Source: Candidatus Poribacteria bacterium (GTDB taxonomy: Bacteria; Poribacteria; WGA-4E; WGA-3G). From it: 59,367 nt of DNA. Made by a program: the position numbers and the translations under genes. Below are positions 17,373-26,434 of the stretch, one piece after another. Position 1 is the stretch's first letter; every line of letters starts with the position of its first letter. Location of the stretch: contig JAJECK010000141.1 of the NCBI GenBank assembly GCA_022822085.1, forward strand, positions 1 to 59,367, written 5' to 3'. The notes below the pieces were generated by a model. It was not told the DNA's origin. It saw nothing but the letters and a program-made list of their open reading frames with translations, and ran no database searches.

Positions 17373-17708
17373 CTATTCAAAAGCATTGTATGCAGCTTCT
17401 TCAGTCTCATATACCTCTAAAATTGATGTAAGACGCGTTACTTCCAGTATACTGGTTACAGCTTTTTGTGGATTTAGCAGCACCAATTTGCCACCGGATC
17501 TTTGCAAGACTTGAAATGCAAGAATAATTACACCCAGGGCAGTGCTATCAAGGAGTGGGACGTCCGTAAGATCAATGATAAGTTTGTTATTTCCATTTTG
17601 CAGCTGCTGTTCAATTTCGTCTTGCAACTGATCAACAATACCACCGATAATTTTGCCTTGAACGTGGACAATTGCAGTATTCAGAACATCCGTTGTAATT
17701 TGAAACAT
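17373..17708 (-). CDS. Second STAS-domain anti-anti-sigma factor
   Basis: 111 residues from ATG 17708, which has AAGGAG 9 nt upstream; an in-frame ATG at 17747 lacks such a site. It is a single STAS domain with the phosphorylation-site motif PLLDSTALGVIILA (Ser55/Thr56). It is only distantly similar to the STAS protein at 10860, so the two probably serve different kinases or have different regulation. It lies 44 bp upstream of the histidine kinase gene on the same strand, forming the head of the signalling block. Confidence 0.88.
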   Translation of the reverse strand: MFQITTDVLNTAIVHVQGKIIGGIVDQLQDEIEQQLQNGNNKLIIDLTDVPLLDSTALGVIILAFQVLQRSGGKLVLLNPQKAVTSILEVTRLTSILEVYETEEAAYNAFE

Positions 17709-17793
17709 TGCATAAAACTCCTTGCCTACTGAACTACTATTTATCAAACACGCGTTAGTGAGAAGTGTATCTATGAATAACCGATGGGAGTCA

Positions 17794-18477
17794 TCATAGG
17801 TTTTTACGAGCAGTATTGATTCTACTCACTACTACAAAAGAACGATTTAGTTCTGGTATATGACTTGTGTGTACGTTATCAATTTCTGCCCCAAGTTCAT
17901 GTAGGACTTTTTCCCCCTGACGGATCTCAGGACTATTTTCTTTTGATTTATAGGCTATCCATTTCCCTGTTTTATTTAGTAATGGTAAGCAATACCGCGC
18001 CGAATTTTCAAGTGATGCGACATAACGTGTCAGAACCCAATCGTAAGCATTTATAAATTCATCAGTTTCGGCACAAATTTCTGCCCGCTTCGCGATGACC
18101 TGAATTGACGGACCTAAACCTAATTGAGAAACAATATACTTTAGAAATGCAACCTTCTTTTGAGATGCCTCAACAAGCGTTAGATGGATAGATGGAACAT
18201 ATATTTTGATAACAATACCAGGAAATCCTGCCCCTGTTCCAATGTCAATCACTGCTTGTTTCTCAACGAAAGTATAATGTTTGAGAATACTAATAGAGTC
18301 GAGAAAATGTTTATATATCACCTCAGTGTCGTCATGTAGTGCGGTTAGATTTATATGAGTATTCCACCGTTGTAATTCTGAACGGTAAACGGTCAATTGT
18401 TCAATCTGCTTTGATGTAAGTGGAAACCCATGCCTATTGAACGTTTCTTCAAGTTGATGGCGGAATTGTATTTCCAT
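17794..18477 (-). CDS. rsmG: 16S rRNA (guanine-N7) methyltransferase
   Basis: 227 residues, a Rossmann-fold SAM-dependent methyltransferase that makes m7G527 in 16S rRNA (formerly GidB). The SAM motif I is VIDIGTGAGFPGIVIKI. The N-terminal helical part (LTVYRSELQRWNTHINLTA) and the VLTRYVASLEN segment are family hallmarks. It follows mnmG by 39 bp on the same strand, the classical mnmG-rsmG arrangement. In this lineage parAB does not follow; regulatory genes do. Confidence 0.95.
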   Translation of the reverse strand: MEIQFRHQLEETFNRHGFPLTSKQIEQLTVYRSELQRWNTHINLTALHDDTEVIYKHFLDSISILKHYTFVEKQAVIDIGTGAGFPGIVIKIYVPSIHLTLVEASQKKVAFLKYIVSQLGLGPSIQVIAKRAEICAETDEFINAYDWVLTRYVASLENSARYCLPLLNKTGKWIAYKSKENSPEIRQGEKVLHELGAEIDNVHTSHIPELNRSFVVVSRINTARKNL

Positions 18478-18516
18478 TTTTTGTGTCAGATAAGTAAGTA
18501 CCTCTATGATGTTCTG

Positions 18517-20391
18517 CTATCGGTTATGCTGATGTAGCATAACCATTAAAATTGAGATGTCTGCCGGTGAAACTCCTGGCACGCGCGATGCTTGTCCTAA
18601 TGATGCAGGTCGAATTTTTTCCAGTTTCTCACGTGCTTCAGTTTTCAGTCCGCGAACATCCACATATTTGAAAGTATCTGGAATGCGTAGATTTTCCATT
18701 TTTTTGAATTGATGAATTTGGCGTTGTTGTCGTTGAATGTATCCATCATATTTGATCTGTATTTCGACTTGTTCTTTCACTGCATTCGGAAGATCCTCGT
18801 CCGATGGTGCTAAACTGGCAATGTGTTCGTAACAGAGTTCGGGGCGTTTTAGCAGGTCTGCAAGTGCCGTAGGTTGTTTTAACTCTCCAGTTTCAACGAT
18901 ATCAGCCAATCTATCAATAGTTTCTATGTTTGGTGTCAAACGGGTTTGGTCTAAACGTGTCAGTTCTGTTTGGATAGATGCAGCTTTCTTTTGGAATTTG
19001 GCATACATTTCATCATCAATAAGTTCAATCTGTCTGCCTATTTCAGTGAGTCGGAGATCGGCATTGTCTTCTCTCAATGCTAACCGGTATTCTGCCCGTG
19101 ATGTGAACATACGATAAGGTTCGCGTATATCCAGAGTTACCAAATCGTCAATGAGAACGGCTATATATGCTTGGGATCTATCAAGGATGAGCGGATCTTT
19201 TCCTTTGACTTTTAGGGCGGCATTAATTCCTGCCATGAGACCTTGTGCGGCGGCTTCCTCATAACCTGTAGTGCCGTTAAGTTGTCCGGCAAAATATAGC
19301 CCGGGAACCGTTTTTGTTTCAAGTGTCGGTTGGAGTTGGGTGGCAGGTGCGAAATCATATTCAACGGCGTAACCGAAACGCATAATTTCAGCATTCTCTA
19401 AGCCTTTGATACTATGCACCATGTCTACTTGTACGTCTTCAGGTAGACTTGCAGATATGCCGTTTAAGTAAATTTCATCGGTGTCTACTCCTTCTGGTTC
19501 AACAAAGACTTGATGTTCGGTCTTTTCAGCGAAACGGGTAACTTTATCTTCAATTGATGGACAATAACGAGGACCAATGCCAACGATGCGACCACTGTAC
19601 ATTGCTGATCGGTGTAGATTCTCTCGGATTATATCATGTGTTTTTTCGTTGGTGTAGGTTAGATAACACGGCACTTGTGGCTGTGTTATTTGCTCAGTAG
19701 AGAACGAAAAGGGAAGCGGATCTTCATCACCCGGTTGGATTTCCATCTGGCTAATATCAATGGTGTGAGCATTGACGCGCGGGGGTGTTCCTGTTTTGAG
19801 TCTGCCAATTTCAAAACCGAGGTTTAGAAAACTTTCTGAGAGTTTCTCAGCAGAGGACTCGCCTGCCCTACCAGCACTGTAAGATACATCTCCGATATGA
19901 ACTGTCCCTCTCAAGAAAGTGCCAGTAGTGAGGATGACAGTTTCACCGTGATAAGCGGTTTGTGTTTGGCTCTTAATTCCAATACACCGCCCATTTTCGG
20001 TTAGCAATTCTTCAACCAAAACTTGTTTGATGTCAAGGTGTTCCTGTTTTTCCAACACCCGTTTCATTTCATCTTGGTATGCTTTTTTATCTGCCTGCGC
20101 GCGACTGGATCGGACTGCGGGACCTTTTTTGGTGTTCAAACGGCGGAATTGGATGCCGGTTTTATCAATGTTCTTTGCCATCTCCCCACCCAGCGCGTCT
20201 ATCTCCTTGACGAGATGTCCCTTTGCGAGGCCACCGATAGCGGGGTTACAAGACATCTTGGCAATCGTATCTAAATTGATGGTTACGATGAGTGTTTCGC
20301 ATCCCATGCGTGCAGCAGCAAGTGCTGCCTCACACCCCGCATGACCTGCGCCCACAACAATGACATCGTAATGTTTGTTATAAGTATTCAT
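18517..20391 (-). CDS. mnmG: tRNA uridine-5-carboxymethylaminomethyl modification enzyme
   Basis: 624 residues, standard length for MnmG (GidA). An N-terminal FAD-binding Rossmann motif VIVVGAGHAGCEAALAAARMG-type segment starts near residue 10. The family motifs CNPAIGGLAKGHLVKEIDAL, TGTPPRVN, GYEEAAAQGLMAGINAA and ADLRLTEIGRQIELID are present. It works with MnmE on wobble U34 of tRNAs reading NNA/NNG codons, using FAD and methylene-tetrahydrofolate. It is transcribed with rsmG. GAAGG lies immediately before the ATG, which is a close spacing. Confidence 0.96.
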   Translation of the reverse strand: MNTYNKHYDVIVVGAGHAGCEAALAAARMGCETLIVTINLDTIAKMSCNPAIGGLAKGHLVKEIDALGGEMAKNIDKTGIQFRRLNTKKGPAVRSSRAQADKKAYQDEMKRVLEKQEHLDIKQVLVEELLTENGRCIGIKSQTQTAYHGETVILTTGTFLRGTVHIGDVSYSAGRAGESSAEKLSESFLNLGFEIGRLKTGTPPRVNAHTIDISQMEIQPGDEDPLPFSFSTEQITQPQVPCYLTYTNEKTHDIIRENLHRSAMYSGRIVGIGPRYCPSIEDKVTRFAEKTEHQVFVEPEGVDTDEIYLNGISASLPEDVQVDMVHSIKGLENAEIMRFGYAVEYDFAPATQLQPTLETKTVPGLYFAGQLNGTTGYEEAAAQGLMAGINAALKVKGKDPLILDRSQAYIAVLIDDLVTLDIREPYRMFTSRAEYRLALREDNADLRLTEIGRQIELIDDEMYAKFQKKAASIQTELTRLDQTRLTPNIETIDRLADIVETGELKQPTALADLLKRPELCYEHIASLAPSDEDLPNAVKEQVEIQIKYDGYIQRQQRQIHQFKKMENLRIPDTFKYVDVRGLKTEAREKLEKIRPASLGQASRVPGVSPADISILMVMLHQHNR

Positions 20392-20402
20392 CCTTCATTA
20401 AG

Positions 20403-20457
20403 CCTTGACGATAAGAATAACCTGCTAAAATCCTTGATGATAAGAATAACCTGCTAA
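20403..20457. repeat. Tandem duplication of a 26-bp unit
   Basis: CCTTGACGATAAGAATAACC (plus TGCTAA) at 20403-20428 recurs at 20432-20457 with one base change (GACG to GATG). It lies just upstream of the mnmG start codon and downstream of the lipoprotein gene. It is either a recent slippage duplication or a pair of regulatory half sites; nothing else supports either view. Confidence 0.7.
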
Positions 20458-20465
20458 CTCAAATC

Positions 20466-20924
20466 TCAATTCCCTTCAAGTCCCGATTCATTAATACCCA
20501 CAAAATAATTCGGTTCTGCGTATTCAACGCCTGGAACCTCTTCCACTTTCTTTATAACCGGCAGGACATCAAACTCGCCTATATATATGACTTCAGTACG
20601 AATAAAATCAAATACATTTCTCACCTCTGGTGTGAATCCTTTTTCAACAAGAAACTGGTTCACAATGGGTATAGGTGACTCGTGCTGTGCCCAAGTTTCT
20701 TCGTCGTACTTCACCAATATGACACCACATTCATAATTACTATCTGGCTGACAGGGGATACTAAGTGTTGGTTCTTCGGGGTCCGGATCAGGCAGAACAT
20801 TGTTAATAGGGGATGGTTCAGGTTTCTCCTGTTTCTCACACCCAGAGAGCATCACTATACTGGACATAACTATAATAAAAGTAAGAAATTTCAAAACAAA
20901 ATTTCTGTGGTACGTATTCATCAT
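20466..20924 (-). CDS. Small lipoprotein with subtilisin-propeptide (I9)-like domain
   Basis: 152 residues. The signal FLTFIIVMSSIVMLSGCEKQ ends in a lipobox (LSGC), then comes a Pro-rich linker. The C-terminal 80 residues (CGVILVKYDEETW...VEEVPGVEYAEPNYFVGI) have the pattern of inhibitor_I9/subtilase propeptides, including the closing V-x-x-V-P-G-V-x-Y-A-E-P-N-Y. No protease domain follows. Free-standing I9 domains are known as protease inhibitors or chaperones. A membrane-anchored inhibitor role is an inference. It lies 74 bp upstream of mnmG on the same strand. Confidence 0.6.
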   Translation of the reverse strand: MMNTYHRNFVLKFLTFIIVMSSIVMLSGCEKQEKPEPSPINNVLPDPDPEEPTLSIPCQPDSNYECGVILVKYDEETWAQHESPIPIVNQFLVEKGFTPEVRNVFDFIRTEVIYIGEFDVLPVIKKVEEVPGVEYAEPNYFVGINESGLEGN

Positions 20925-21002
20925 CAGTTTATTACTTCCGGACCAACTGCCGGGCGCCTTTTATAGTGGAATCTATAAGGACTTGCACATATTTGTCCCG
21001 TC

Positions 21003-21121
21003 CACTTTCCAGTTTGCGTACACACTACTGCACAAACTGGAAAGCTTGTGGGACAGCACAGTCCGACGGTTTAGGTTTAACGAACCAAAAGTGTGCATAT
21101 ATTTTGGATTTTACTATAATG
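21003..21121. repeat. Palindrome plus dispersed repeat shared with 45070-45141
   Basis: CTTTCCAGTTTG (21005 region) and CAAACTGGAAAG form a hairpin of about 12 bp. It is followed by a segment (21053-21121: ACAGCACAGTCC ... AAAAGTGTGCATATATTTTG ... GATTTTACTATAAT) that recurs inverted near 45070-45141. There is no coding potential. The rest of the 20925-21182 gap shows no gene. Confidence 0.6.
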
Positions 21122-21182
21122 CCTGTAACTCCTGGAAAATCAGCAATAATTACGTCTGCGGATTTTAGGGTGTCCATGCGTC

Positions 21183-21368
21183 CTATTCCTTATCGCCTTC
21201 GACATCCCACCAATCTGTTGATTCTATGCTTGTTGCAATAGCTGCCAGTTTCTCTGTCTCAGTCAAAAGACCATTGGCAGAAGACCAGTACGCACTCAAC
21301 ATGCCAACCAGAACATTCTCTAAATTGATCCCTTGCGTTTTGGCAATTTGGCGAGCACATCGGTACAC
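21183..21368 (-). CDS. Small ribbon-helix-helix-like protein, start uncertain
   Basis: From GTG 21368 this encodes 61 residues. The homologous frame clearly extends upstream (HQVTLNIPDAVYRCARQ...), where V-T-L-N-I-P followed by two helices looks like a ribbon-helix-helix DNA-binding or antitoxin N-terminus. That part is open back to a TAA at 21408 but contains no ATG, GTG or TTG before the strand, so the gene has lost its normal start or uses an unusual one. The C-terminus is ESTDWWDVEGDKE. Upstream at 21458-21470 is a relic of the MITE terminus (ATACCATTTTCTA). No partner toxin gene is adjacent. Confidence 0.45.
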   Translation of the reverse strand: MYRCARQIAKTQGINLENVLVGMLSAYWSSANGLLTETEKLAAIATSIESTDWWDVEGDKE

Positions 21369-21535
21369 GGCATCGGGAATATTGAGTGTAACTTGATGTT
21401 CCTTATTTTACCTTTCTGTTTCTGATAAAAACGTTAAGTTTCCAGACCGAGAACATTATACCATTTTCTATAAAGAATACGTCAATCTTTTAATCTATTA
21501 TCTATCAAGGGTCCCGCATTTGTATTGCGTTTTGT

Positions 21536-22441
21536 TTATTCGCTGTTTTCGTTCAACGCTTGGGTGAACTCCTCCAGAGTTTCTACTTGCATGGCAACTT
21601 GAAACAGCTGTTTAAGGCGTTGGAGGTCATCAATCGCTTCTAAAGCGGGTCCAAATGTTGACACTGCTTCGGTCTCTAATCGAGAGATTAGGACTTCAAG
21701 GATAATCTCGCGTGTAACTTCTTGGGCACCTTGTTGTATGCCTTGCTGTCTTCCTCTTTCGTGTGCTTGTGGTGCTACGTATTCTACAATTGGTGGGTGT
21801 TGCATGGTTTCCTCCGAAATAATATCTAAAATTGTTTGTGAATCGTAAACTAAATTCCCTAAAATAACCAAACTTCCGAGATATTCAGGCTTGTTCGGGA
21901 CATCAATACTATCAGCTGTTTGAACGCACCGGCGAAGCCATTGCTCAGCATCTATGTCTGCTGGATGCTTCATGAGCGGTGTGAAAGGGACCAAACCTGC
22001 AAGCTTTAAATCGAGAATCGTTTGTCCATCTATTTCACTGAGCCGGAAAACTTGGTATTCAATAGAAATATTATGGTTTTCCAGATTTTGCGTGAACTTT
22101 CCCGGGTCGTTTCTCCCCGCATTAGGTCCTAAGTACAGGACATTGGAATACACTGGCAAACGGTAAAGTTCAATTGCTCTAATGATGTAGCCTGCCATCC
22201 GTAGTGACATCTCCGGGTCGTAGCTGTCAACGGGTTGGAACTCGAAATGCACAAGTGCTTCTGTTCCTTCGGAAACGACTTTGATAAGCGTGTCTGCCTG
22301 ATGCATTTCAACGGTTGGTTGTTCAGGCGTAATCACCTCCAGCACAGTGATATTTTCCAATCCGAACTTAAAACAGAGCTGGACAAAATCCTCTGGGTTC
22401 GTCTCGGCCTGTTTTTTAGAGGCAGTATCAAAACTTGCCAT
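21536..22441 (-). CDS. Rpn/PDDEXK-type putative transposase nuclease
   Basis: 301 residues. The core has the PD-(D/E)XK outline ADTLIKV ... ALVHFEFQ with conserved RMAGYIIRAIELYRLPVYSNVLYLG, as in Rpn (recombination-promoting nuclease, YhgA-like) proteins. The middle has LAGLVPFTPLM and the C-terminal third is helical with the GRQQGIQQGAQEV spacer commonly found in this family. Rpn proteins are soluble DNA endonucleases linked to RecA-independent recombination and, in some cases, defence. It is complete and in frame. It sits between the M28 peptidase gene and the small RHH-like gene. Confidence 0.75.
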   Translation of the reverse strand: MASFDTASKKQAETNPEDFVQLCFKFGLENITVLEVITPEQPTVEMHQADTLIKVVSEGTEALVHFEFQPVDSYDPEMSLRMAGYIIRAIELYRLPVYSNVLYLGPNAGRNDPGKFTQNLENHNISIEYQVFRLSEIDGQTILDLKLAGLVPFTPLMKHPADIDAEQWLRRCVQTADSIDVPNKPEYLGSLVILGNLVYDSQTILDIISEETMQHPPIVEYVAPQAHERGRQQGIQQGAQEVTREIILEVLISRLETEAVSTFGPALEAIDDLQRLKQLFQVAMQVETLEEFTQALNENSE

Positions 22442-22486
22442 CTGTTTCCTTTCACAGTTTTAAATGTAAGGATTTCATTATTACCT

Positions 22487-23428
22487 TTATAATCCTTCAT
22501 AAATAATATTGACAACCAATCTTCCCACAATTTCCAAACTTTTCGGACTGCATTTGTCCACTGTATCTTCAAGTGTGTGCCAGTGCGGATAATCAAAATC
22601 AATGATATTAACCATCGGGATGCCAGCTCTGATTAACGGCACATGGTCATCCAAGACTGCGGGACCGTCTCTGTCTTGAAATGGATCTAAACCGAGTTTC
22701 TTTGCGCGTTTCCAGATGCTATCTACGAATGCCGAATTTGCTACATAAGAGAACTGTTCTTTTGGTATTTCCAAATCCTTGTCGCCGATCATGTCCAACA
22801 GAATTCCGTAATCAGGTCTCCATTTTCCCATATTTTTTGCGAAATAACGGGAACCGAGGAACATTTGATCTGTTGTTTTTCCATAATCCTCTCCATCAAA
22901 CAATATGATGATGATTCGCCGCGGTGGCGGAGTAGTTTTTAATATTCTTGCGATTTCGAGTAGGACTGCCACACCCGATGCGCCATCATTTGCCCCGAGA
23001 ATCGGTTCTCGTTGATTATCAGCGTTCGGGTCTCTATCAGCACATGGACGTGTATCCCAATGCGCAGCGAGGAGCATGGTCTCACTGTGTTTGCTGCCAA
23101 ATTCAGCGATGATGTTGTTCATGTGGAGTGTTTTACGTTTTGGAGGATCGTCAATTGTGTCTACTTCAGAAGTATAAGGTTGAAGGGAAACTGTATCAGC
23201 ATATTTCTTGAGTTCTGCAAAAAGATAGTCTCGGGTTTTGGTATGTGCATCTGAACCAGGTGGACGCGGACCGAATTCACACTGCTTTTTCAAAATATCA
23301 AAAGCACGGTTGGCATCAAAGGGTATAGGTGTGAGTTTTTCTTGCGGATTTCCAGGTTCTGCACACGCCCAAGTGATGATTCCACAACACAGACATAAAA
23401 TGAGAACAGATAATCGTATAGTTTTCAT
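22487..23428 (-). CDS. Exported M28-family peptidase / glutaminyl cyclase-like
   Basis: About 313 residues from ATG 23428 (an alternative ATG is at 23446). The signal peptide is IRLSVLILCLCCGIITWAC. The catalytic domain has the M28 metal ligands in AAHWDTRP and GANDGASGVAVLLE, the acidic FDGEDYG and the C-terminal ligand region DFDYPHWHTLEDTVD. The tryptophan-rich HWDTRP and the FGPRPPGS segment are closer to secreted glutaminyl-peptide cyclotransferases than to aminopeptidases. Both are zinc enzymes with the same fold, so the exact reaction stays open. It acts outside the cytoplasm. Confidence 0.82.
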   Translation of the reverse strand: MKTIRLSVLILCLCCGIITWACAEPGNPQEKLTPIPFDANRAFDILKKQCEFGPRPPGSDAHTKTRDYLFAELKKYADTVSLQPYTSEVDTIDDPPKRKTLHMNNIIAEFGSKHSETMLLAAHWDTRPCADRDPNADNQREPILGANDGASGVAVLLEIARILKTTPPPRRIIIILFDGEDYGKTTDQMFLGSRYFAKNMGKWRPDYGILLDMIGDKDLEIPKEQFSYVANSAFVDSIWKRAKKLGLDPFQDRDGPAVLDDHVPLIRAGIPMVNIIDFDYPHWHTLEDTVDKCSPKSLEIVGRLVVNIIYEGL

Positions 23429-23548
23429 TGTCAATGCACTCGACATAATTAAAAGTAAATAAGGAAATCAGATATGAAATAATAATTTTCCTAACAATTT
23501 ATCCCATCTGACTTCCGTTTTGTTGATAGCGATTCCTATTAAGTAAGT

Positions 23549-24148
23549 TTAGACTTTTCGCCTACCTTCTAATGCTTTCGCGAGGGTTACTTGATCAATG
23601 TATTCTAAATCTCCTCCAACAGGGATACCGTAAGCGATTCGGGTGATGTTAACCTGAAACTGTTCAAGTTGCTGTATGAGGTAAAGAGCAGTTGCTTGTC
23701 CTTCTGTATCCCAATTTGTAGCGAGAATTACCTCTTCTACTGCCCCATTGTTGACACGATCAAAGAGGGAATCCATGCGTAGAGCATCAGGACCGACTCC
23801 ATCTAATGGTGATAAAACCCCGCCGAGAACGTGATAAAGTCCTTTATGACTTTCTGTGCGTTCAATTGCCCATAGATCATCGGGTTGTTCTACAACACAG
23901 ATGATCTGTGGGTCTCGTCTTGGATTTGAACAGATCTGACATGGGTTAATGTCAGTGATGGTACCACATATTGTGCAATCAGACAAGTTTTTTTTGACTT
24001 CTAAGATTGCTTCCGCTATCTGTTTGGTCTCCATATCTGGCAATGTTAGCATAAAGAAAGCTAACCTTTGTGCTGTTTTTGGACCGACCGTCGGTAGTTT
24101 CTGGAGCTGCAAGATAAGTCGCTCCAACGGTAGTGGATAACCCTGCAT
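23549..24148 (-). CDS. recR: Recombination mediator RecR
   Basis: 199 residues, full length. An N-terminal helix-hairpin-helix (LQKLPTVGPKTAQRLAFFML), a four-cysteine zinc motif (CTIC ... CQIC) and a Toprim domain (ICVVEQPDDLWAIERT, YHVLGGVLSPLDGVGPD) are followed by the Walker-like C-terminus (RIAYGIPVGGDLEYIDQVTL). It works with RecF and RecO to load RecA at gaps. It is 17 bp downstream of ybaB in a dnaX-ybaB-recR operon. Confidence 0.97.
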   Translation of the reverse strand: MQGYPLPLERLILQLQKLPTVGPKTAQRLAFFMLTLPDMETKQIAEAILEVKKNLSDCTICGTITDINPCQICSNPRRDPQIICVVEQPDDLWAIERTESHKGLYHVLGGVLSPLDGVGPDALRMDSLFDRVNNGAVEEVILATNWDTEGQATALYLIQQLEQFQVNITRIAYGIPVGGDLEYIDQVTLAKALEGRRKV

Positions 24149-24165
24149 GTATTTGCCTATTGATG

Positions 24166-24474
24166 TTATGGTAGTCCTGGGATCCTTAAATCGCCAGTAA
24201 GTTTGCTCACCTCATCAGACATCATTTCGTGTGATTGTTGTAGTGCCTCATTAACAGCTGCGACGACCAAATCCTCAAGCATTTCGGTGTCGTCTGGGTC
24301 AACGACTTCAGGTGTAATGCGAAGTGAAACAAGTTCCTGTTGTCCATTGACAACGGCAGTGACCATCCCCCCTCCGACAGTAGCTTCAACGGTCTGGTTT
24401 GCGAGTTCTTCACGGATTTCAAGCATACGCTTTTGCATCTGCTGTGCTTGTTTCATCAAATCATTCATTTTCAT
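24166..24474 (-). CDS. ybaB: YbaB/EbfC nucleoid-associated protein
   Basis: 102 residues with the family pattern MKQAQQMQKRMLEIREELA at the N-terminus, GGGMVTAVVNGQQELVSLRI in the beta sheet and LVVAAVNEALQQS in the C-terminal helix. It is a homodimeric DNA-binding protein. It lies between dnaX (79 bp) and recR (17 bp), the usual position. Confidence 0.96.
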   Translation of the reverse strand: MKMNDLMKQAQQMQKRMLEIREELANQTVEATVGGGMVTAVVNGQQELVSLRITPEVVDPDDTEMLEDLVVAAVNEALQQSHEMMSDEVSKLTGDLRIPGLP

Positions 24475-24553
24475 AATAGTAAAATGTGCCAGTTCCCTAA
24501 GAGAACCGGAATATCTCCTTCAACTGTGAATACAAAATTTAGTCATGTGTAAA

Positions 24554-26314
24554 TTAAATATTAATATCTAAGATTCTTGCGTCAAATAAGTCAAGCACGG
24601 GTTGGAGTTGTTCGTCTTCTTCGGCTTGACGTTTACGCATTGTAGGTGTAGTTGTCGCTTCTTCCTCAGGTGTTTCAGTGTGTTCTGTTGCTTGTGTTGC
24701 AACTTCTGCTCTCTCAAGTTCTATCTGAATTGGTTTTCCAATTACATCCGAAAATGTATTTGTAATATCCTGTTTTGCTTCATTAACTAAAGTAAAGTTA
24801 ACATCATGTGAACAGACGATTTTTATCCGATCTTCCCCATCTGCAGTAGGGGTCGCTTCCTTAAATGCTCCAAGGACTAAATATGGAGAAATAGACCTAA
24901 GTCGTGATTTTACTTCCTCCCAAATATCGGGCAGTTCATCTAAACTTCGCACAGATGATTGATGCGATTGATCGGTATGGGGTTGCGGTGCGCTATCATC
25001 TGGCTCGGAAGAGAGATCGGTTTTAGGTGGAGGTTCAGATTTTTGTGCGGGACGTTCAGTAGTTTCTAAATCCAGGACTGGGGCTGTAGAGGTGCTTCTC
25101 TGGGGTTTAGGTGGGATAATTTCTAATTCCGCATCGGAACTCCCAATTTTCTGTTCTATTGCAATTAGTTTGTTGATGATTTCGTCAAGTTGGATTCCCT
25201 CTTTGATAGCATTGATTTGAATCAGTGCGCTCTCAAATTGCAGTTGCGGATAGCCGTATTCCCTAATCTCACGGTTGGCATGCATCAGTATCTTGATAAT
25301 TCGGGATAGCCTTTCCACGGAAACTTGTTCAGATTTCTCTGTTAGGGCGGATAATTCAGATTTTGGACTATGGACAAGTTCACCGAGTTGGTTATCAATA
25401 GCGAGGAGTCGCAGGTCACGAAAATAAGCGATTATGTGGTGTAGACATTGTTCCAAATCCATTCCTTGTATAGAAAGTTTGTGTAATGTATCCAGGCTTG
25501 CAGTGAGGTCTCGTTCAATAATAGCCTGCGTAAGTTTGTGAAGGAGGGAACTTGACCCAAGTCCGAGTGTTTCTTCAACGTTATCAAGTGTCAGATTTTT
25601 CCCCGCAGATGAAACTAACCGTTCAAGTAGGTTTTCAGCGTCCCGAAGACAACCTTCGGATTGACGTGCGATCAGGGCAAGGACTTCATTATCTGCCGAT
25701 ATTTCTTCATCATCAGCAATTAATTGTAGGCGGGATATAATCTGGTCGGGAATGAGGTGACGGAAATCAAAGTCTTGACATCGTGAGACGATGGTTTTTG
25801 GTATTTGGGAGTGTTCGGTAGTTGCCATGATAAAGATGACATGTGGTGGAGGTTCTTCCAGTGTTTTCAGTAGTGCATTGAACCCTTCCGATGTGAGCAT
25901 GTGGACTTCATCGATGATGTATATTTTATATTTATAGGCTGCAGGTGAAAGTTTGACGTTCTCTCTGAGGTCACGAATCGTATCAATGCCACGGTTGGAA
26001 GCGGCATCCATTTCTATGACATCAAACGATGACCCTTGTGTAATGTCTCTACATGCATCACATTGGTTACAAGGTTCTCCCGTAGCTACATGCCCTAAAT
26101 CTGTTTCTTGAGTAGGATTCAAGCAGTTGACCGCTTTGGCAAACAGACGTGCTACAGTTGTTTTTCCAGTTCCTCTTGGTCCCCAAAATAGATATGCATG
26201 CCCAAGACGTTCTGTCCGAATTTGGTTTTGTAATGTAGCGGTCACATGTGCCTGTCCGACAACATCACTGAAGAATTGAGGTCGCCATTTCTGTGCAAAA
26301 ACTTCATAAGACAT
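24554..26314 (-). CDS. dnaX: DNA polymerase III subunit gamma/tau
   Basis: About 586 residues from ATG 26314 (MSYEVFAQKWRPQFFSDVVG), which is the family start; the frame is open to 26392 but those residues are not conserved. AAA+ clamp-loader ATPase: Walker A GPRGTGKTTVARLFAKA, the zinc-binding CNQCDACRDI cluster, Walker B IIDEVHML and sensor SRC motif in VSRCQDFDF. The C-terminal domain is linked through a Ser/Pro/Asp-rich linker (about 400-470) to a tau-type C-terminus (LRSISPYLVLGAF). I see no A-rich programmed frameshift site. It is downstream of the SRP RNA gene. Confidence 0.96.
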   Translation of the reverse strand: MSYEVFAQKWRPQFFSDVVGQAHVTATLQNQIRTERLGHAYLFWGPRGTGKTTVARLFAKAVNCLNPTQETDLGHVATGEPCNQCDACRDITQGSSFDVIEMDAASNRGIDTIRDLRENVKLSPAAYKYKIYIIDEVHMLTSEGFNALLKTLEEPPPHVIFIMATTEHSQIPKTIVSRCQDFDFRHLIPDQIISRLQLIADDEEISADNEVLALIARQSEGCLRDAENLLERLVSSAGKNLTLDNVEETLGLGSSSLLHKLTQAIIERDLTASLDTLHKLSIQGMDLEQCLHHIIAYFRDLRLLAIDNQLGELVHSPKSELSALTEKSEQVSVERLSRIIKILMHANREIREYGYPQLQFESALIQINAIKEGIQLDEIINKLIAIEQKIGSSDAELEIIPPKPQRSTSTAPVLDLETTERPAQKSEPPPKTDLSSEPDDSAPQPHTDQSHQSSVRSLDELPDIWEEVKSRLRSISPYLVLGAFKEATPTADGEDRIKIVCSHDVNFTLVNEAKQDITNTFSDVIGKPIQIELERAEVATQATEHTETPEEEATTTPTMRKRQAEEDEQLQPVLDLFDARILDINI

Positions 26315-26434
26315 GTTTGTAACCTTAGAAGACAGACAAATAATGGGTTCTGTTGTTATTTTGCATAATATGTCTCTATAAGACACCGCCATTTTTGTGC
26401 GGTATTCATGTTTTTAGTATTGAGTCATAATAAT

